Shown here: piece after piece, positions 50,677 through 58,000 of the stretch | How positions within the stretch are numbered: position 1 is the stretch's first letter | How the letters are laid out: each line of letters starts with the position of its first letter | Assembly: GCA_965146665.1 (NCBI GenBank) | Contig: CBCTHE010000001.1 | Location: 1 to 64,000, forward strand | Origin: Ructibacterium sp965146665 | Lineage (GTDB): Bacteria; Bacillota; Clostridia; Monoglobales; Monoglobaceae | Reading direction: 5' to 3' | DNA length: 64,000 bases | The notes under the pieces: generated by a model | The model's database searches: none | Told to the model about the DNA's origin: nothing | The model's input: the letters and a program-made list of their open reading frames with translations, nothing else | Made by a program: the position numbers and the translations under genes

Positions 50677-51093
50677 TTATTGATGCTCGTGGCCGCAGTC
50701 ACAGCCGCAGTCACATTCACCCAGATCCAGCTCAATGATCTCGCCGCAGTCCGGACACTTGAACACACCATCCGCAATGTCGTCCAGATCGTCACCGGTC
50801 AGATCAATCTCCGCGCCGCAGTGCTCACAGACCAGGGTATACAGCTCATCCTCGTCATCGTCATATTCCGCGCCAAACGCTTCATCTCCGATCATCTCAA
50901 TGACATCTTCCATTTCGTCGATCTTATCGGCAATAAAGCCCTGCTCCTGATCCAGCATCTCCATCTCTTCGGCCATATCGCCGAGCAGCTCCAGCATACC
51001 GCTGATCAGCTGACCTTCCGTTGACTCTTTATCCAGCTTTAGTCCGTCTGCCAAGCCCTGCAAATACGCAGCGCGGTTTGAAATCTCAGACAT
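50677..51093 (-). CDS. CD1247-type zinc-ribbon protein
   Basis: A 138-residue acidic cytoplasmic protein. The N-terminus (SNRAAYLQGLADGLKLDKESTEGQLI, followed by a helical coiled-coil region to ~70) matches the CD1247 N-terminal domain family of Clostridia. A zinc ribbon follows with CEHC and CPDC pairs (about 88-116), and the tail CDCGCDCGHEH is unusually rich in Cys and His and could bind more metal. Function is unknown. The gene directly follows efp, a linkage I recall in other Clostridia including C. difficile, and the two share a promoter upstream of efp. GAGGTG lies six bases before the ATG. Confidence 0.8.
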   Translation of the reverse strand: MSEISNRAAYLQGLADGLKLDKESTEGQLISGMLELLGDMAEEMEMLDQEQGFIADKIDEMEDVIEMIGDEAFGAEYDDDEDELYTLVCEHCGAEIDLTGDDLDDIADGVFKCPDCGEIIELDLGECDCGCDCGHEHQ

Positions 51094-51128
51094 ATCGGCA
51101 CCTCTTCTCTTGTTATTTTATATTTTAT

Positions 51129-51686
51129 TTATACTCTTTCCATATATTCCCCGGTGCGGGTGTCAATCCGAATCGTATCGCCCTCATTGACAAACATGGG
51201 AACGGTGATCACAGCGCCGGATTCAACCGTGGCGGGCTTTGTAACATTGGTGGCGGTGTTGCCCTTTACGCCCGGCTCGGTCTCGGTAACCTTCATTTCC
51301 ACAAAGGTGGGGGGCTCAACAGCAAATACATTTCCTTTATAGGAAAGGATTTTGACCGTCATATTCTCCATGACAAATTTCAGCGCGTCGCCCAGCTGTT
51401 CCTGGCTCAGGGGAATCTGGTCATAGGTCTCCTGATCCATAAAATAATAAAGGCCGCTGTCCTCGTAGAGATATTCCATTTCCTTTCTCTCAATCCGGGC
51501 GGGCTCAACCTTTTCCGTAGGGTTAAAGGTACGCTCAACCACAGCGCCCGTCATGACGTTTTTCATTTTTGTCCTGACAAACGCCGCTCCCTTTCCGGGT
51601 TTTACATGCTGGAACTCGACAACCTGATATACGCTTCCGTCATATTCAAACGTAAGTCCATTTCTAAAATCACCTGCACTTATCAT
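51129..51686 (-). CDS. efp: Elongation factor P
   Basis: A 185-residue translation factor that relieves ribosome stalling at polyproline. The start MISAGDFRNGLTFEYDG and the domain I loop HVKPGKGAAFVRTKMKN with the conserved Lys at about position 32 are typical. Domains II and III follow (YLYEDSGLYYFMDQETYDQIPL; GNTATNVTKPATVESGAVITVPMFVNEGD). Length is standard. AAGGAGGT sits seven bases before the ATG at 51686. No EF-P modification enzyme gene is seen in this window. It heads a unit with the CD1247-type gene and has its own promoter downstream of the M24 peptidase gene, the common clostridial order. Confidence 0.97.
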   Translation of the reverse strand: MISAGDFRNGLTFEYDGSVYQVVEFQHVKPGKGAAFVRTKMKNVMTGAVVERTFNPTEKVEPARIERKEMEYLYEDSGLYYFMDQETYDQIPLSQEQLGDALKFVMENMTVKILSYKGNVFAVEPPTFVEMKVTETEPGVKGNTATNVTKPATVESGAVITVPMFVNEGDTIRIDTRTGEYMERV

Positions 51687-51725
51687 TGGTGCAACCTCCT
51701 TCAATCTAAATACACAGTTTTTTAT

Positions 51726-51754
51726 ATTTTATACTAAAGCAGGAAAAAAAGCAA
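51726..51754 (-). promoter_or_regulatory. Promoter of efp
   Basis: TTGCTT (51749-51754) and TAAAAT (51726-51731) on the minus strand are 17 bp apart, about 40 bp before the ATG. Confidence 0.65.
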
Positions 51755-51794
51755 GACATTTTTCCAAAAAACTTGATCCCACAGTGAATTCTGT

Positions 51795-52847
51795 CTAAAG
51801 CTCCAGTAATTCTTTGGAAAGGCGGGTCAGATTCTCCATTCCATCCCCGGTTACCCGTACCATATCCTCAATCCGGACGCCGCCCAGCCCCGGCACATAG
51901 ATACCGGGCTCACAGGTCACCACCATCCCCGGCTCCAGCCGGATCTCACACCGGGGCGAGAGGTTGGGGAGCTCATGGATCAGGAGGCCCACCCCATGTC
52001 CAAGCGCATGACCGAAAAATCTGCCGTAGCCCGCCTCCTCTATAACCGCTCTCGCGGCGCGGTCCGCATCTCTGCCCAGTATACCGGCCCGGATGGTATC
52101 CAGGCCCTTCTGCTGTGCCGCCAGCACGGCCGCATAAATTTTTTTCTGCTCCCCGCTGGCCTTTCCGACCACCACGGTCCGGGTCATATCCGAACAGTAC
52201 CCGCCGAACCGGCACCCAAAGTCCATGGTGACAAAATCCCCGTACGCAAGCTTTTTCCCGTCTGGCTTGCCATGGGGCATGCTGGCCTTTTGTCCCGATA
52301 CCACAATGGTCTCAAAGGAGGTGCCTTCAGCGCCGCCTCGGCGCATTTGGTATTCCAGCTCCGCGGCGATCTCGTTTTCAGCAGCGCCCGGCCGTATCTC
52401 GGGAATCACCGCCAAAAACGCGTCCACGCCAATCTGCTCCGCCTCTCGCATCCACCGAAGCTCTTCTTCGCTCTTGACCATCCGCAAAGCCTCAATCTCC
52501 GAAGACCGTCCAATCCATTCCACCTGCTCCCAGGCTTTCTGAAACCCTCGAAATTCCTGTACAGTCAGGAATTCATCCTCAAACACCAGACTGCGGATCC
52601 CGGAGAGCCGCTGTGCAATCTCCGCGTTCCGCTGTCCGGCCCCGAATTCCACCACCTCAAAATCCGGCGCTTCCAGACCGGCGGCCACCGTATAGCGGGA
52701 ATCCACAAACAGGTACCGGCTCTCCCCGGTGATGAGCGCGATCCCCTCGCCGCCGCGAAACCCGGTGAAATACCGCAGATTGTGCGGCGAGGTCAGGAAC
52801 ACGCCGTCGGCCTCCCGCAAAAACTGTCTCAATTTCTGATACATCAT
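51795..52847 (-). CDS. M24-family aminopeptidase (Xaa-Pro type)
   Basis: A 350-residue cytoplasmic metallopeptidase that should release N-terminal residues, probably before proline. The creatinase-type N-terminal domain (about 1-120; GVFLTSPHNLRYFTGFRGGEG) is followed by the pita-bread catalytic domain. The dinuclear metal ligands are in place: MDFGCRFGGYCSDMTRT (two Asp), GHALGHGVGL (His), CEPGIYVPG (Glu) and RIEDMV (Glu). Its ATG overlaps the TGA of the upstream TIM-barrel gene (ATGA), so the two are translationally coupled. It lies immediately upstream of efp, as in many Firmicutes. Confidence 0.92.
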   Translation of the reverse strand: MMYQKLRQFLREADGVFLTSPHNLRYFTGFRGGEGIALITGESRYLFVDSRYTVAAGLEAPDFEVVEFGAGQRNAEIAQRLSGIRSLVFEDEFLTVQEFRGFQKAWEQVEWIGRSSEIEALRMVKSEEELRWMREAEQIGVDAFLAVIPEIRPGAAENEIAAELEYQMRRGGAEGTSFETIVVSGQKASMPHGKPDGKKLAYGDFVTMDFGCRFGGYCSDMTRTVVVGKASGEQKKIYAAVLAAQQKGLDTIRAGILGRDADRAARAVIEEAGYGRFFGHALGHGVGLLIHELPNLSPRCEIRLEPGMVVTCEPGIYVPGLGGVRIEDMVRVTGDGMENLTRLSKELLEL

Positions 52848-53719
52848 TTATGCCCCAGCTTTCCATAATAAATTTGTTTCATTTCTGCCGCATCCTCTGT
52901 CTGAGTCCCTGCGGACTCGCAGATGATCCGCGGCTCCAGCCCACGCTCTGCCAAAAGCTCGGCCAGGGGCTCAAACTCCGGCTCATATTCCGTTTCCGCA
53001 AAGGTATGGTGCTTTTTCTCTCCGGCATTGGTATACTCAATCCGGCTGTAATGCGCGTGGAAATGCCGTGCCTGATAAGGATCCAGCTTATGCTCCATAC
53101 AGTCCAGTATCTGCGCGAAATCCGCCTTTTCCTTGAGGCCGCCCCGGGTCTGGGCATTCACATGGCCGAAATCAATGACGGGGAGCATCCGCGGGCTCAT
53201 GCCGCAGAGCTTTACCACCTCATCCACATTGCCCAGCTGGTTGACCTTGCCCATGGTTTCCGGACAGATATAAATGTCCCCATAGCCTTCCCGGTCCGCC
53301 GCTTCCAGCGCCCGGTCCAGGGTGTCCATAGCCAGCTTCAGGGCCTCCCGGCGGGTAATCTTTCCGCAGGAGCCCGCGTGAACCACAATCCGGTCGGCAC
53401 CCATATGCCGCGCCGCGCGCAGTGTCCGGAGGATATATTCAATACTTCGGTCTCGCTTCTCCTCCTCTGTGGAGGACAGGCTGATATAGTAGGGGGCGTG
53501 AATAGAGAGCAGAATTCCGTTTTCCCTTGCGCGCTGTCCCAGCTCATCCGCCGCGTCGTCAGAAATCCGCACCCCATGTCCCCCCTGATATTCATAGCAG
53601 TCGAGGCCGTGTTCTCTGACCCATAAAGGGGCCTCCAGCGCGGATCGGTGCCCCGCCGCAAAGAAGCTCTCTGAATTCCCCGCCGGGCCAAACAGGGCCT
53701 TATTTTCCTTCTTCTGCAT
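52844..53719 (-). CDS. Endonuclease IV-like TIM-barrel AP endonuclease
   Basis: A 291-residue protein of the AP endonuclease 2/xylose-isomerase-like TIM-barrel family, most like deoxyribonuclease IV, which incises DNA 5' of abasic sites. The trinuclear-zinc motifs are visible: LSIHAPYYISL, RIVVHAGSCG, ICPETMGK (Glu), VIDFGHVNA (Asp, His), HFHAHYS (two His) and IICESAGTQTED (Glu). Typical Nfo enzymes are about 280 residues. The start at 53719 has GAGGAGG six bases upstream; an earlier ATG lies before that SD. It overlaps the M24 peptidase gene by 4 bp. A small leader hairpin GCCGGGC/GCCCGGC lies at 53757-53776. Confidence 0.85.
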   Translation of the reverse strand: MQKKENKALFGPAGNSESFFAAGHRSALEAPLWVREHGLDCYEYQGGHGVRISDDAADELGQRARENGILLSIHAPYYISLSSTEEEKRDRSIEYILRTLRAARHMGADRIVVHAGSCGKITRREALKLAMDTLDRALEAADREGYGDIYICPETMGKVNQLGNVDEVVKLCGMSPRMLPVIDFGHVNAQTRGGLKEKADFAQILDCMEHKLDPYQARHFHAHYSRIEYTNAGEKKHHTFAETEYEPEFEPLAELLAERGLEPRIICESAGTQTEDAAEMKQIYYGKLGHK

Positions 53720-53802
53720 ATCTTGCCTCCTCATGTCATATATTTTGTTCTAAGAGGCCGGGCAGGAAAGCCCGGCGCACACGTCTCATGACGCCTTTGT
53801 TC

Positions 53803-53831
53803 CAAAAAGAAAAGGCGGGGATATCCCCGCC
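53803..53831 (-). terminator. Terminator of rpsU
   Basis: A perfect 18-bp palindrome GGCGGGGATATCCCCGCC (53814-53831) runs into TTTTCTTTTT on the minus strand, ending nine bases from the rpsU stop codon. Confidence 0.85.
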
Positions 53832-53839
53832 CATATAAA

Positions 53840-54016
53840 TTATCTGTATTTACGTTTTCTCGCCGCTTCGGATTTCTTTTTCCGTTTTACGCTGGGCTTT
53901 TCGTAGTGTTCTCTCTTTCTAACTTCAGATAAAACACCCGCTTTTGCGCAGGAACGTTTAAACCGACGGAGCGCGCTGTCCAACGATTCATTATCTTTTA
54001 CTCTGATTTCTGCCAT
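53840..54016 (-). CDS. rpsU: 30S ribosomal protein S21
   Basis: A 58-residue ribosomal small-subunit protein, the standard length. The sequence MAEIRVKDNESLDSALRRFK, then SCAKAGVLSEVRKREHYEKPSVKRKKKSEAARKRKYR in short pieces, is the highly conserved S21 fold with its basic C-terminus. The ATG at 54016 has GGAGGG about 11 bases upstream. It is a single-gene unit with a perfect consensus promoter and its own terminator. It lies between tepA and the endonuclease-IV-like gene. Confidence 0.98.
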   Translation of the reverse strand: MAEIRVKDNESLDSALRRFKRSCAKAGVLSEVRKREHYEKPSVKRKKKSEAARKRKYR

Positions 54017-54082
54017 GTTTACTACCCTCCCTCCAAGTATGGTCAACACTAAGATGTCAAGGTAAAAAATTCTACTTTCACA

Positions 54083-54111
54083 ATTATACAGACATTTGCG
54101 GGTTCTGTCAA
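54083..54111 (-). promoter_or_regulatory. Perfect consensus promoter of rpsU
   Basis: TTGACA (54106-54111), a 17-bp spacer and TATAAT (54083-54088) on the minus strand match sigma-A consensus at every position. Confidence 0.9.
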
Positions 54112-54147
54112 GCTAATTCGTGAAAATTTTTTCAAATTTAGAAAAAC

Positions 54148-54876
54148 TTAATTTTTTGTCATTTTGTGAATCTTTTTCATGGCATCCGAGATACCGCCCA
54201 CCTTGTCTATCAGGCCGCATTCCACAGCCTCTTCTCCAAAGAGAACTGTCCCCACGTCATTGGCAATTTTTTTGGTTTCCATCATCAGCTCCCGAAACCG
54301 TTTTTCCTTGACCTTTGAGTTGCGGACCACAAAATTGGTCAGTCTGTCCTGAACCTTGTTAAAGTACTGAAAGGTCTGCGCCACGCCAATGACGGTGCCG
54401 TTCATGCGGATTGGATGGATGGTCATGGTGGCAGAGGGAACGATCAGGGAATACTTTGCGGAGACGGCCAGCGGAACGCCAATGCTGTGCCCGCCGCCCA
54501 GCACAATGGAAACCGTGGGCTTGCTCATGCTCGCAATCATTTCGGCAATGGCGAGCCCCGCCTCAACGTCGCCGCCCATGGTGTTGAGCAGGAGCAGAAG
54601 CCCGTCAATGCTGTCGTCCTCCTCCACCCGGACCAGCTCCGGGATCACATGCTCGTATTTTGTGGTCTTGCTCTGAGGCGGAAGAGCCATGTGACCTTCA
54701 ATCTCACCGATGATGCTCATACAGTAAATTCTGCTCTTTCCGCTCTTGACTGCAACTGCGGACATATCCCGTATCTGATTGTCCCCGCCGCCGTCCTGGC
54801 CGCCGTTTTCATCTTTCCCGCTCTGCCCGGCCGTGTTTTCACTCTCGTTTCTTTCTTCCATATCCTGCTGGCTCAT
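54148..54876 (-). CDS. tepA: ClpP-class serine peptidase of the TepA family
   Basis: A 242-residue protein. An acidic, Gly/Gln/Asn-rich N-terminal ~45 residues precedes a ClpP/crotonase-fold peptidase domain. The catalytic Ser is in GGGHSIGVP, the His in ATMTIHPIR, and DGLLLLLNTMGGDVEAGLAIAEMI is the oxyanion-side segment. TepA in Bacillus is a cytoplasmic signal-peptide-peptidase-like protein linked to protein export and to small acid-soluble spore protein or prophage functions; the exact role here is inferred from family. The start at 54876 has AAAGGAG seven bases upstream, whereas the earlier ATG at 54900 has no SD. It has its own promoter and is divergent from hisH. Confidence 0.85.
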   Translation of the reverse strand: MSQQDMEERNESENTAGQSGKDENGGQDGGGDNQIRDMSAVAVKSGKSRIYCMSIIGEIEGHMALPPQSKTTKYEHVIPELVRVEEDDSIDGLLLLLNTMGGDVEAGLAIAEMIASMSKPTVSIVLGGGHSIGVPLAVSAKYSLIVPSATMTIHPIRMNGTVIGVAQTFQYFNKVQDRLTNFVVRNSKVKEKRFRELMMETKKIANDVGTVLFGEEAVECGLIDKVGGISDAMKKIHKMTKN

Positions 54877-54909
54877 ATGTTTTCTCCTTTTTTCTGACAT
54901 TTCTACTTT

Positions 54910-54938
54910 ATAATATGTACAGAAAATACGGATTTCAA
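54910..54938 (-). promoter_or_regulatory. Promoter of tepA
   Basis: TTGAAA (54933-54938) and TATTAT (54910-54915) on the minus strand are 17 bp apart. Confidence 0.6.
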
Positions 54939-54962
54939 ACGGTCAAATTTTATTTTGTAAAT

Positions 54963-55030
54963 GCATTTGCCCGATTTATCGCACAAATGCCAGAAAAACG
55001 CTGAAAAATGTGTTTCCATCTGTTTCAGCG
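54963..55030. repeat. Two inverted repeats between the divergent tepA and hisH promoters
   Basis: GCATTTG/CAAATGC (54963-54969 and 54984-54990) and CGCTGAAA/TTTCAGCG (54999-55006 and 55023-55030) lie in the ~105 bp between the two -35 boxes. They may be operators, or the second may act as a weak minus-strand terminator. Confidence 0.4.
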
Positions 55031-55043
55031 CTGATTTTTCATA

Positions 55044-55072
55044 TTGCCAAGTTCTGCAAGATGTTGTATAAT
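55044..55072 (+). promoter_or_regulatory. Promoter of hisH-hisF
   Basis: TTGCCA (55044-55049), a 17-bp spacer and a perfect TATAAT (55067-55072) lie about 40 bp before the hisH ATG. No T-box or his leader is seen. Confidence 0.8.
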
Positions 55073-55113
55073 AGCTGTAATCAATCAAAATTCTGAGCAA
55101 ACGAGGTAATAAA

Positions 55114-55731
55114 ATGACAGCGATCATTGATTACGGAGCCGGAAACCTGCGTTCCGTCCAAAAGGCCTGCGAATTCGTGGGCGCACAGGCGGATATCACA
55201 TCTGACCCCAACGCCATTGCCGCCGCGGACCATGTGATTCTGCCCGGCGTCGGCGCCTTTGGCGACTGTATGAACAGCCTGCGCCGCAATGGCCTGACCG
55301 ATGTGATCCATCAGGTCACAGAGCGGGGCACCCCTTTTTTGGGCATCTGCCTTGGTATGCAGCTCCTGTTTGATTCCAGCGAGGAATCGCCCGGAATTTC
55401 CGGTCTTGGCATATTTCCCGGGAAAATTATCAAAATTCCCCAACAGGAGGGCTTTAAAATTCCGCACATGGGCTGGAACTCTCTGAACTTCCGCAAGGCA
55501 TCCCCCATCTTTGCGGGATTGCCGGAGCACCCCTTTGTGTACTTTGTCCATTCCTATTACATGCAGCCGGACGATCCCGCCGTCATTGCGGCCGATACGG
55601 AGTACTGCGGTGTTTTGCCCGTGGCGCTCAGCCGGGGGAACATCTTTGCCACCCAGTTCCACCCGGAAAAGAGCGGCGACATTGGACTTCAGATTCTTCA
55701 AAACTTTACCAGGACAGGAGGCAGCCGCTGA
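55114..55731 (+). CDS. hisH: Imidazole glycerol phosphate synthase, glutaminase subunit
   Basis: A 205-residue class I glutamine amidotransferase that supplies ammonia to HisF for the fifth step of histidine synthesis. Key blocks are IIDYGAGNLRSV at the N-terminus, the nucleophile elbow FLGICLGMQLLF with the catalytic Cys near residue 79, YFVHSYYM, and TQFHPEKSG with the catalytic His and Glu near the C-terminus. Length is standard. The SD is GAGGTAA before the ATG. Its TGA stop overlaps the hisF ATG by one base, giving coupled translation for the 1:1 complex. The other his genes are not in the window. Confidence 0.96.
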   Translation: MTAIIDYGAGNLRSVQKACEFVGAQADITSDPNAIAAADHVILPGVGAFGDCMNSLRRNGLTDVIHQVTERGTPFLGICLGMQLLFDSSEESPGISGLGIFPGKIIKIPQQEGFKIPHMGWNSLNFRKASPIFAGLPEHPFVYFVHSYYMQPDDPAVIAADTEYCGVLPVALSRGNIFATQFHPEKSGDIGLQILQNFTRTGGSR

Positions 55732-56492
55732 TGTACGCAAAACGAATCATTCCATGTCTGGATGTTCATAACGGCCGGGTAGTCAAGGGGGTCAACTTCG
55801 TAAACCTCCGGGACGCGGGCGATCCGGTGGAAATCGCCAAGGTCTATAACCAGGCCGGGGCGGACGAGCTGGTGTTTCTGGACATCACCGCCACCCACGA
55901 GGCCCGGGCCACGGTGCTGGATATGGCGCGCCGGGTTGCGGAAACCGTGTTTATCCCCTTTACCATCGGCGGCGGCATTAAGACGGTGGAGGACTTTCGG
56001 ATGCTCCTGAAAGAGGGGGCGGACAAAATCTCCATCAACTCCTCCGCCATCCGAACACCGCGTCTGATCAGCGACGCGGCGGACAAATTCGGACGCCAGT
56101 GCGTGGTTGTGGCCATTGACGCAAAGCGCCGGGCAGACGGAAGCGGCTGGAACACCTATGTCAACGGCGGCCGGATTGACACCGGGCTCGACGCGGTGGA
56201 ATGGGCCATGGAGGCAGATCGGCTGGGTGCCGGGGAAATCCTGCTGACCTCTATGGACTGCGACGGTACCAAGGCCGGATACGATCTGGAACTGACCCGC
56301 ACCATTTCCGAAAATGTTTCCATTCCTGTGATTGCCTCCGGCGGCGCGGGAACCATGGAGCATTTCCGGGATGCCCTGACCGAGGGCAAAGCGGACGCCG
56401 CGCTGGCCGCGTCTCTGTTCCATTTCCGGGAAATTGAAATACGGGATTTGAAGCAATATCTCAACGCGTCACAGGTGCCCGTGCGCCTGTGA
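55731..56492 (+). CDS. hisF: Imidazole glycerol phosphate synthase, cyclase subunit
   Basis: A 253-residue TIM-barrel enzyme that uses ammonia from HisH to convert PRFAR into imidazole glycerol phosphate and AICAR. The catalytic Asp residues lie in IIPCLDVHNGRVVKGVNF (about residue 11) and CVVVAIDAKRR (about 130). The phosphate-binding loops FTIGGGIKT and VIASGGAGTMEHF are intact. Length is standard. It overlaps hisH by one base, and AGGAGG lies nine bases before its ATG. A strong terminator follows directly, so hisH and hisF form a complete two-gene unit. Confidence 0.97.
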   Translation: MYAKRIIPCLDVHNGRVVKGVNFVNLRDAGDPVEIAKVYNQAGADELVFLDITATHEARATVLDMARRVAETVFIPFTIGGGIKTVEDFRMLLKEGADKISINSSAIRTPRLISDAADKFGRQCVVVAIDAKRRADGSGWNTYVNGGRIDTGLDAVEWAMEADRLGAGEILLTSMDCDGTKAGYDLELTRTISENVSIPVIASGGAGTMEHFRDALTEGKADAALAASLFHFREIEIRDLKQYLNASQVPVRL

Positions 56493-56498
56493 TGCCAA

Positions 56499-56533
56499 AG
56501 AGGGCTGTTCCGCAGGGAACAGCCCTCTTTTTG
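56499..56533 (+). terminator. Terminator of hisHF, also usable from the facing gene
   Basis: AGAGGGCTGTTCC-GCAG-GGAACAGCCCTCT is a perfect 13-bp stem followed by TTTTTGTGTT. It sits between convergent genes. Confidence 0.9.
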
Positions 56534-56542
56534 TGTTCAGTT

Positions 56543-58000
56543 TCACAGGGACACAGAGGCCGTTCTGGTCTCCTCGTCCCAGGTGACAGTATAACCCAGG
56601 CTCTCAGACAAAAACCGCAGGGGAACCATGGTTTTATCCTGAATCAGGCGGGCCGGCACATCCATCTCCGCAGGCTCGCCGCCTGTCCACGCCGTCAGCT
56701 GGTCAATGAAAAAGGTCACCGTCTGACCATTCACTTCCGCTGTGGCGCCCAGCGTCTCCGGATCCCAGGTCACTTGGGCTCCCAGCTTTTCAAACAGGAA
56801 CCGCATGGGAACCAGAATTCTGTCACGCTCAGTCACCGGCGGGACCGAGAACCCCAGGAGCTTTCCGCCGACCGCCACATAGGACGGCGCCTCAGGCGTA
56901 ATTTCGGCCAGAGCCTCCGGCGCGGCCGTATAGTAGACGTGTTCATAGTACGCCAAATCCTGACAGAACATCAGATCCAGCAGGATCTTCCCGTTTTCAA
57001 GCACAGCGGGCCTCAGAATACCGTAACCGCTCCCCTGTTCTTCCGGCACCTGACGCCGGACAAAATAAACGCCGTCCCGGGAAAAGCCGATCTCCCGATG
57101 CAGAGAGCGCGCCGCGTGGCCCGCATCCCATTTCACAGGCGGCAAAGCCACAAAGTAACCGCCCGCGGCACGAATATCCCCAATTTCCGGGTTTTCATAG
57201 CAAATTTCTTCTTGTTTCCTGCCAGACTGAAAGGTATAGACCCTGGCCGGCTCCTGCACAAAGGTGGTCATGCTACCGCTTTCAGGATGCTGATACACCC
57301 CCGCCTCCACATAGAGCGTCCGTGTTCCGTTTGTCACCGGAACACCGTTTCCATTGGGGTCCTCTGTCCATGTTTTCAGATCAGAGGAAACCATGGTCCG
57401 CTGTTCTTTGGCAAAAGCGGTGGCCAGACTTGTCCCCCAGTAAGCGGAATGCTGGCGGATATAACAGACCCCGTCCGCATATCCCATGACGGAGATATAG
57501 CCGCCCCGGTTCTGGATTTCCCTGAGGTTCATATTCCGGTCGAACAGATAAAGCTTTCCATTCACCTTCGGGTTCTTCCCCGCATCATAAAAATCCTGCC
57601 GCAGGAGAATGCCCTGATCCGTCTCAAGCATCTGCGCATTCAGCCGGTTGAGCAGATAGCCCTTGCCTGACAACAAAATTCCCGTGTGTTCTGTAATATC
57701 GTCAAACAGCTGACGGCTTCCATCCGCTATAGGAAGACTGTCCCAGCTTCCGTCCTCCGCTTTCAAAAACATCTCCGCCTTTTGGGCGGAATCCAGCGCC
57801 CGGCCCTTAATTTGCCGGGTACTGCCCAGAATCTCAAACACTTCGCCCTGCACCCTAACCTCCGTGGACACGGGCAAAAAATCCGACTCCTGCAGAGGCC
57901 GGAACAGCCCGCCTTCCCCGTAGGCGGTCCCGCCCTGGGCAATCGTCAGGGCCGCCGCCAAAGCGATGGCCCGCTTTTTCCATCTCGCGTTTATTTTCAT
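56543..58000 (-). CDS. Secreted protein with C-terminal copper-amine-oxidase-N (stalk) domain pair
   Basis: A 485-residue exported protein. A signal peptide (RAIALAAALTIAQGGTAYG) is followed by about 345 residues rich in beta strands with repeated display-like segments (LFDDITEHTGILLSGKGYLL; GKLYLFDRNMNLREI; GYFVALPPVKW) that could form a propeller, though I do not recognise the family. The C-terminal ~110 residues are a stalk domain (RILVPMRFLFEKLGAQVTWDPE ... MDVPARLIQDKTMVPLRFLSE). The ATG overlaps the TGA of the upstream gene (ATGA), and AGAGGGGG is the SD. The stalk segment is nearly identical to that of the upstream protein, pointing to duplication and a joint surface role. Confidence 0.7.
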   Translation of the reverse strand: MKINARWKKRAIALAAALTIAQGGTAYGEGGLFRPLQESDFLPVSTEVRVQGEVFEILGSTRQIKGRALDSAQKAEMFLKAEDGSWDSLPIADGSRQLFDDITEHTGILLSGKGYLLNRLNAQMLETDQGILLRQDFYDAGKNPKVNGKLYLFDRNMNLREIQNRGGYISVMGYADGVCYIRQHSAYWGTSLATAFAKEQRTMVSSDLKTWTEDPNGNGVPVTNGTRTLYVEAGVYQHPESGSMTTFVQEPARVYTFQSGRKQEEICYENPEIGDIRAAGGYFVALPPVKWDAGHAARSLHREIGFSRDGVYFVRRQVPEEQGSGYGILRPAVLENGKILLDLMFCQDLAYYEHVYYTAAPEALAEITPEAPSYVAVGGKLLGFSVPPVTERDRILVPMRFLFEKLGAQVTWDPETLGATAEVNGQTVTFFIDQLTAWTGGEPAEMDVPARLIQDKTMVPLRFLSESLGYTVTWDEETRTASVSL

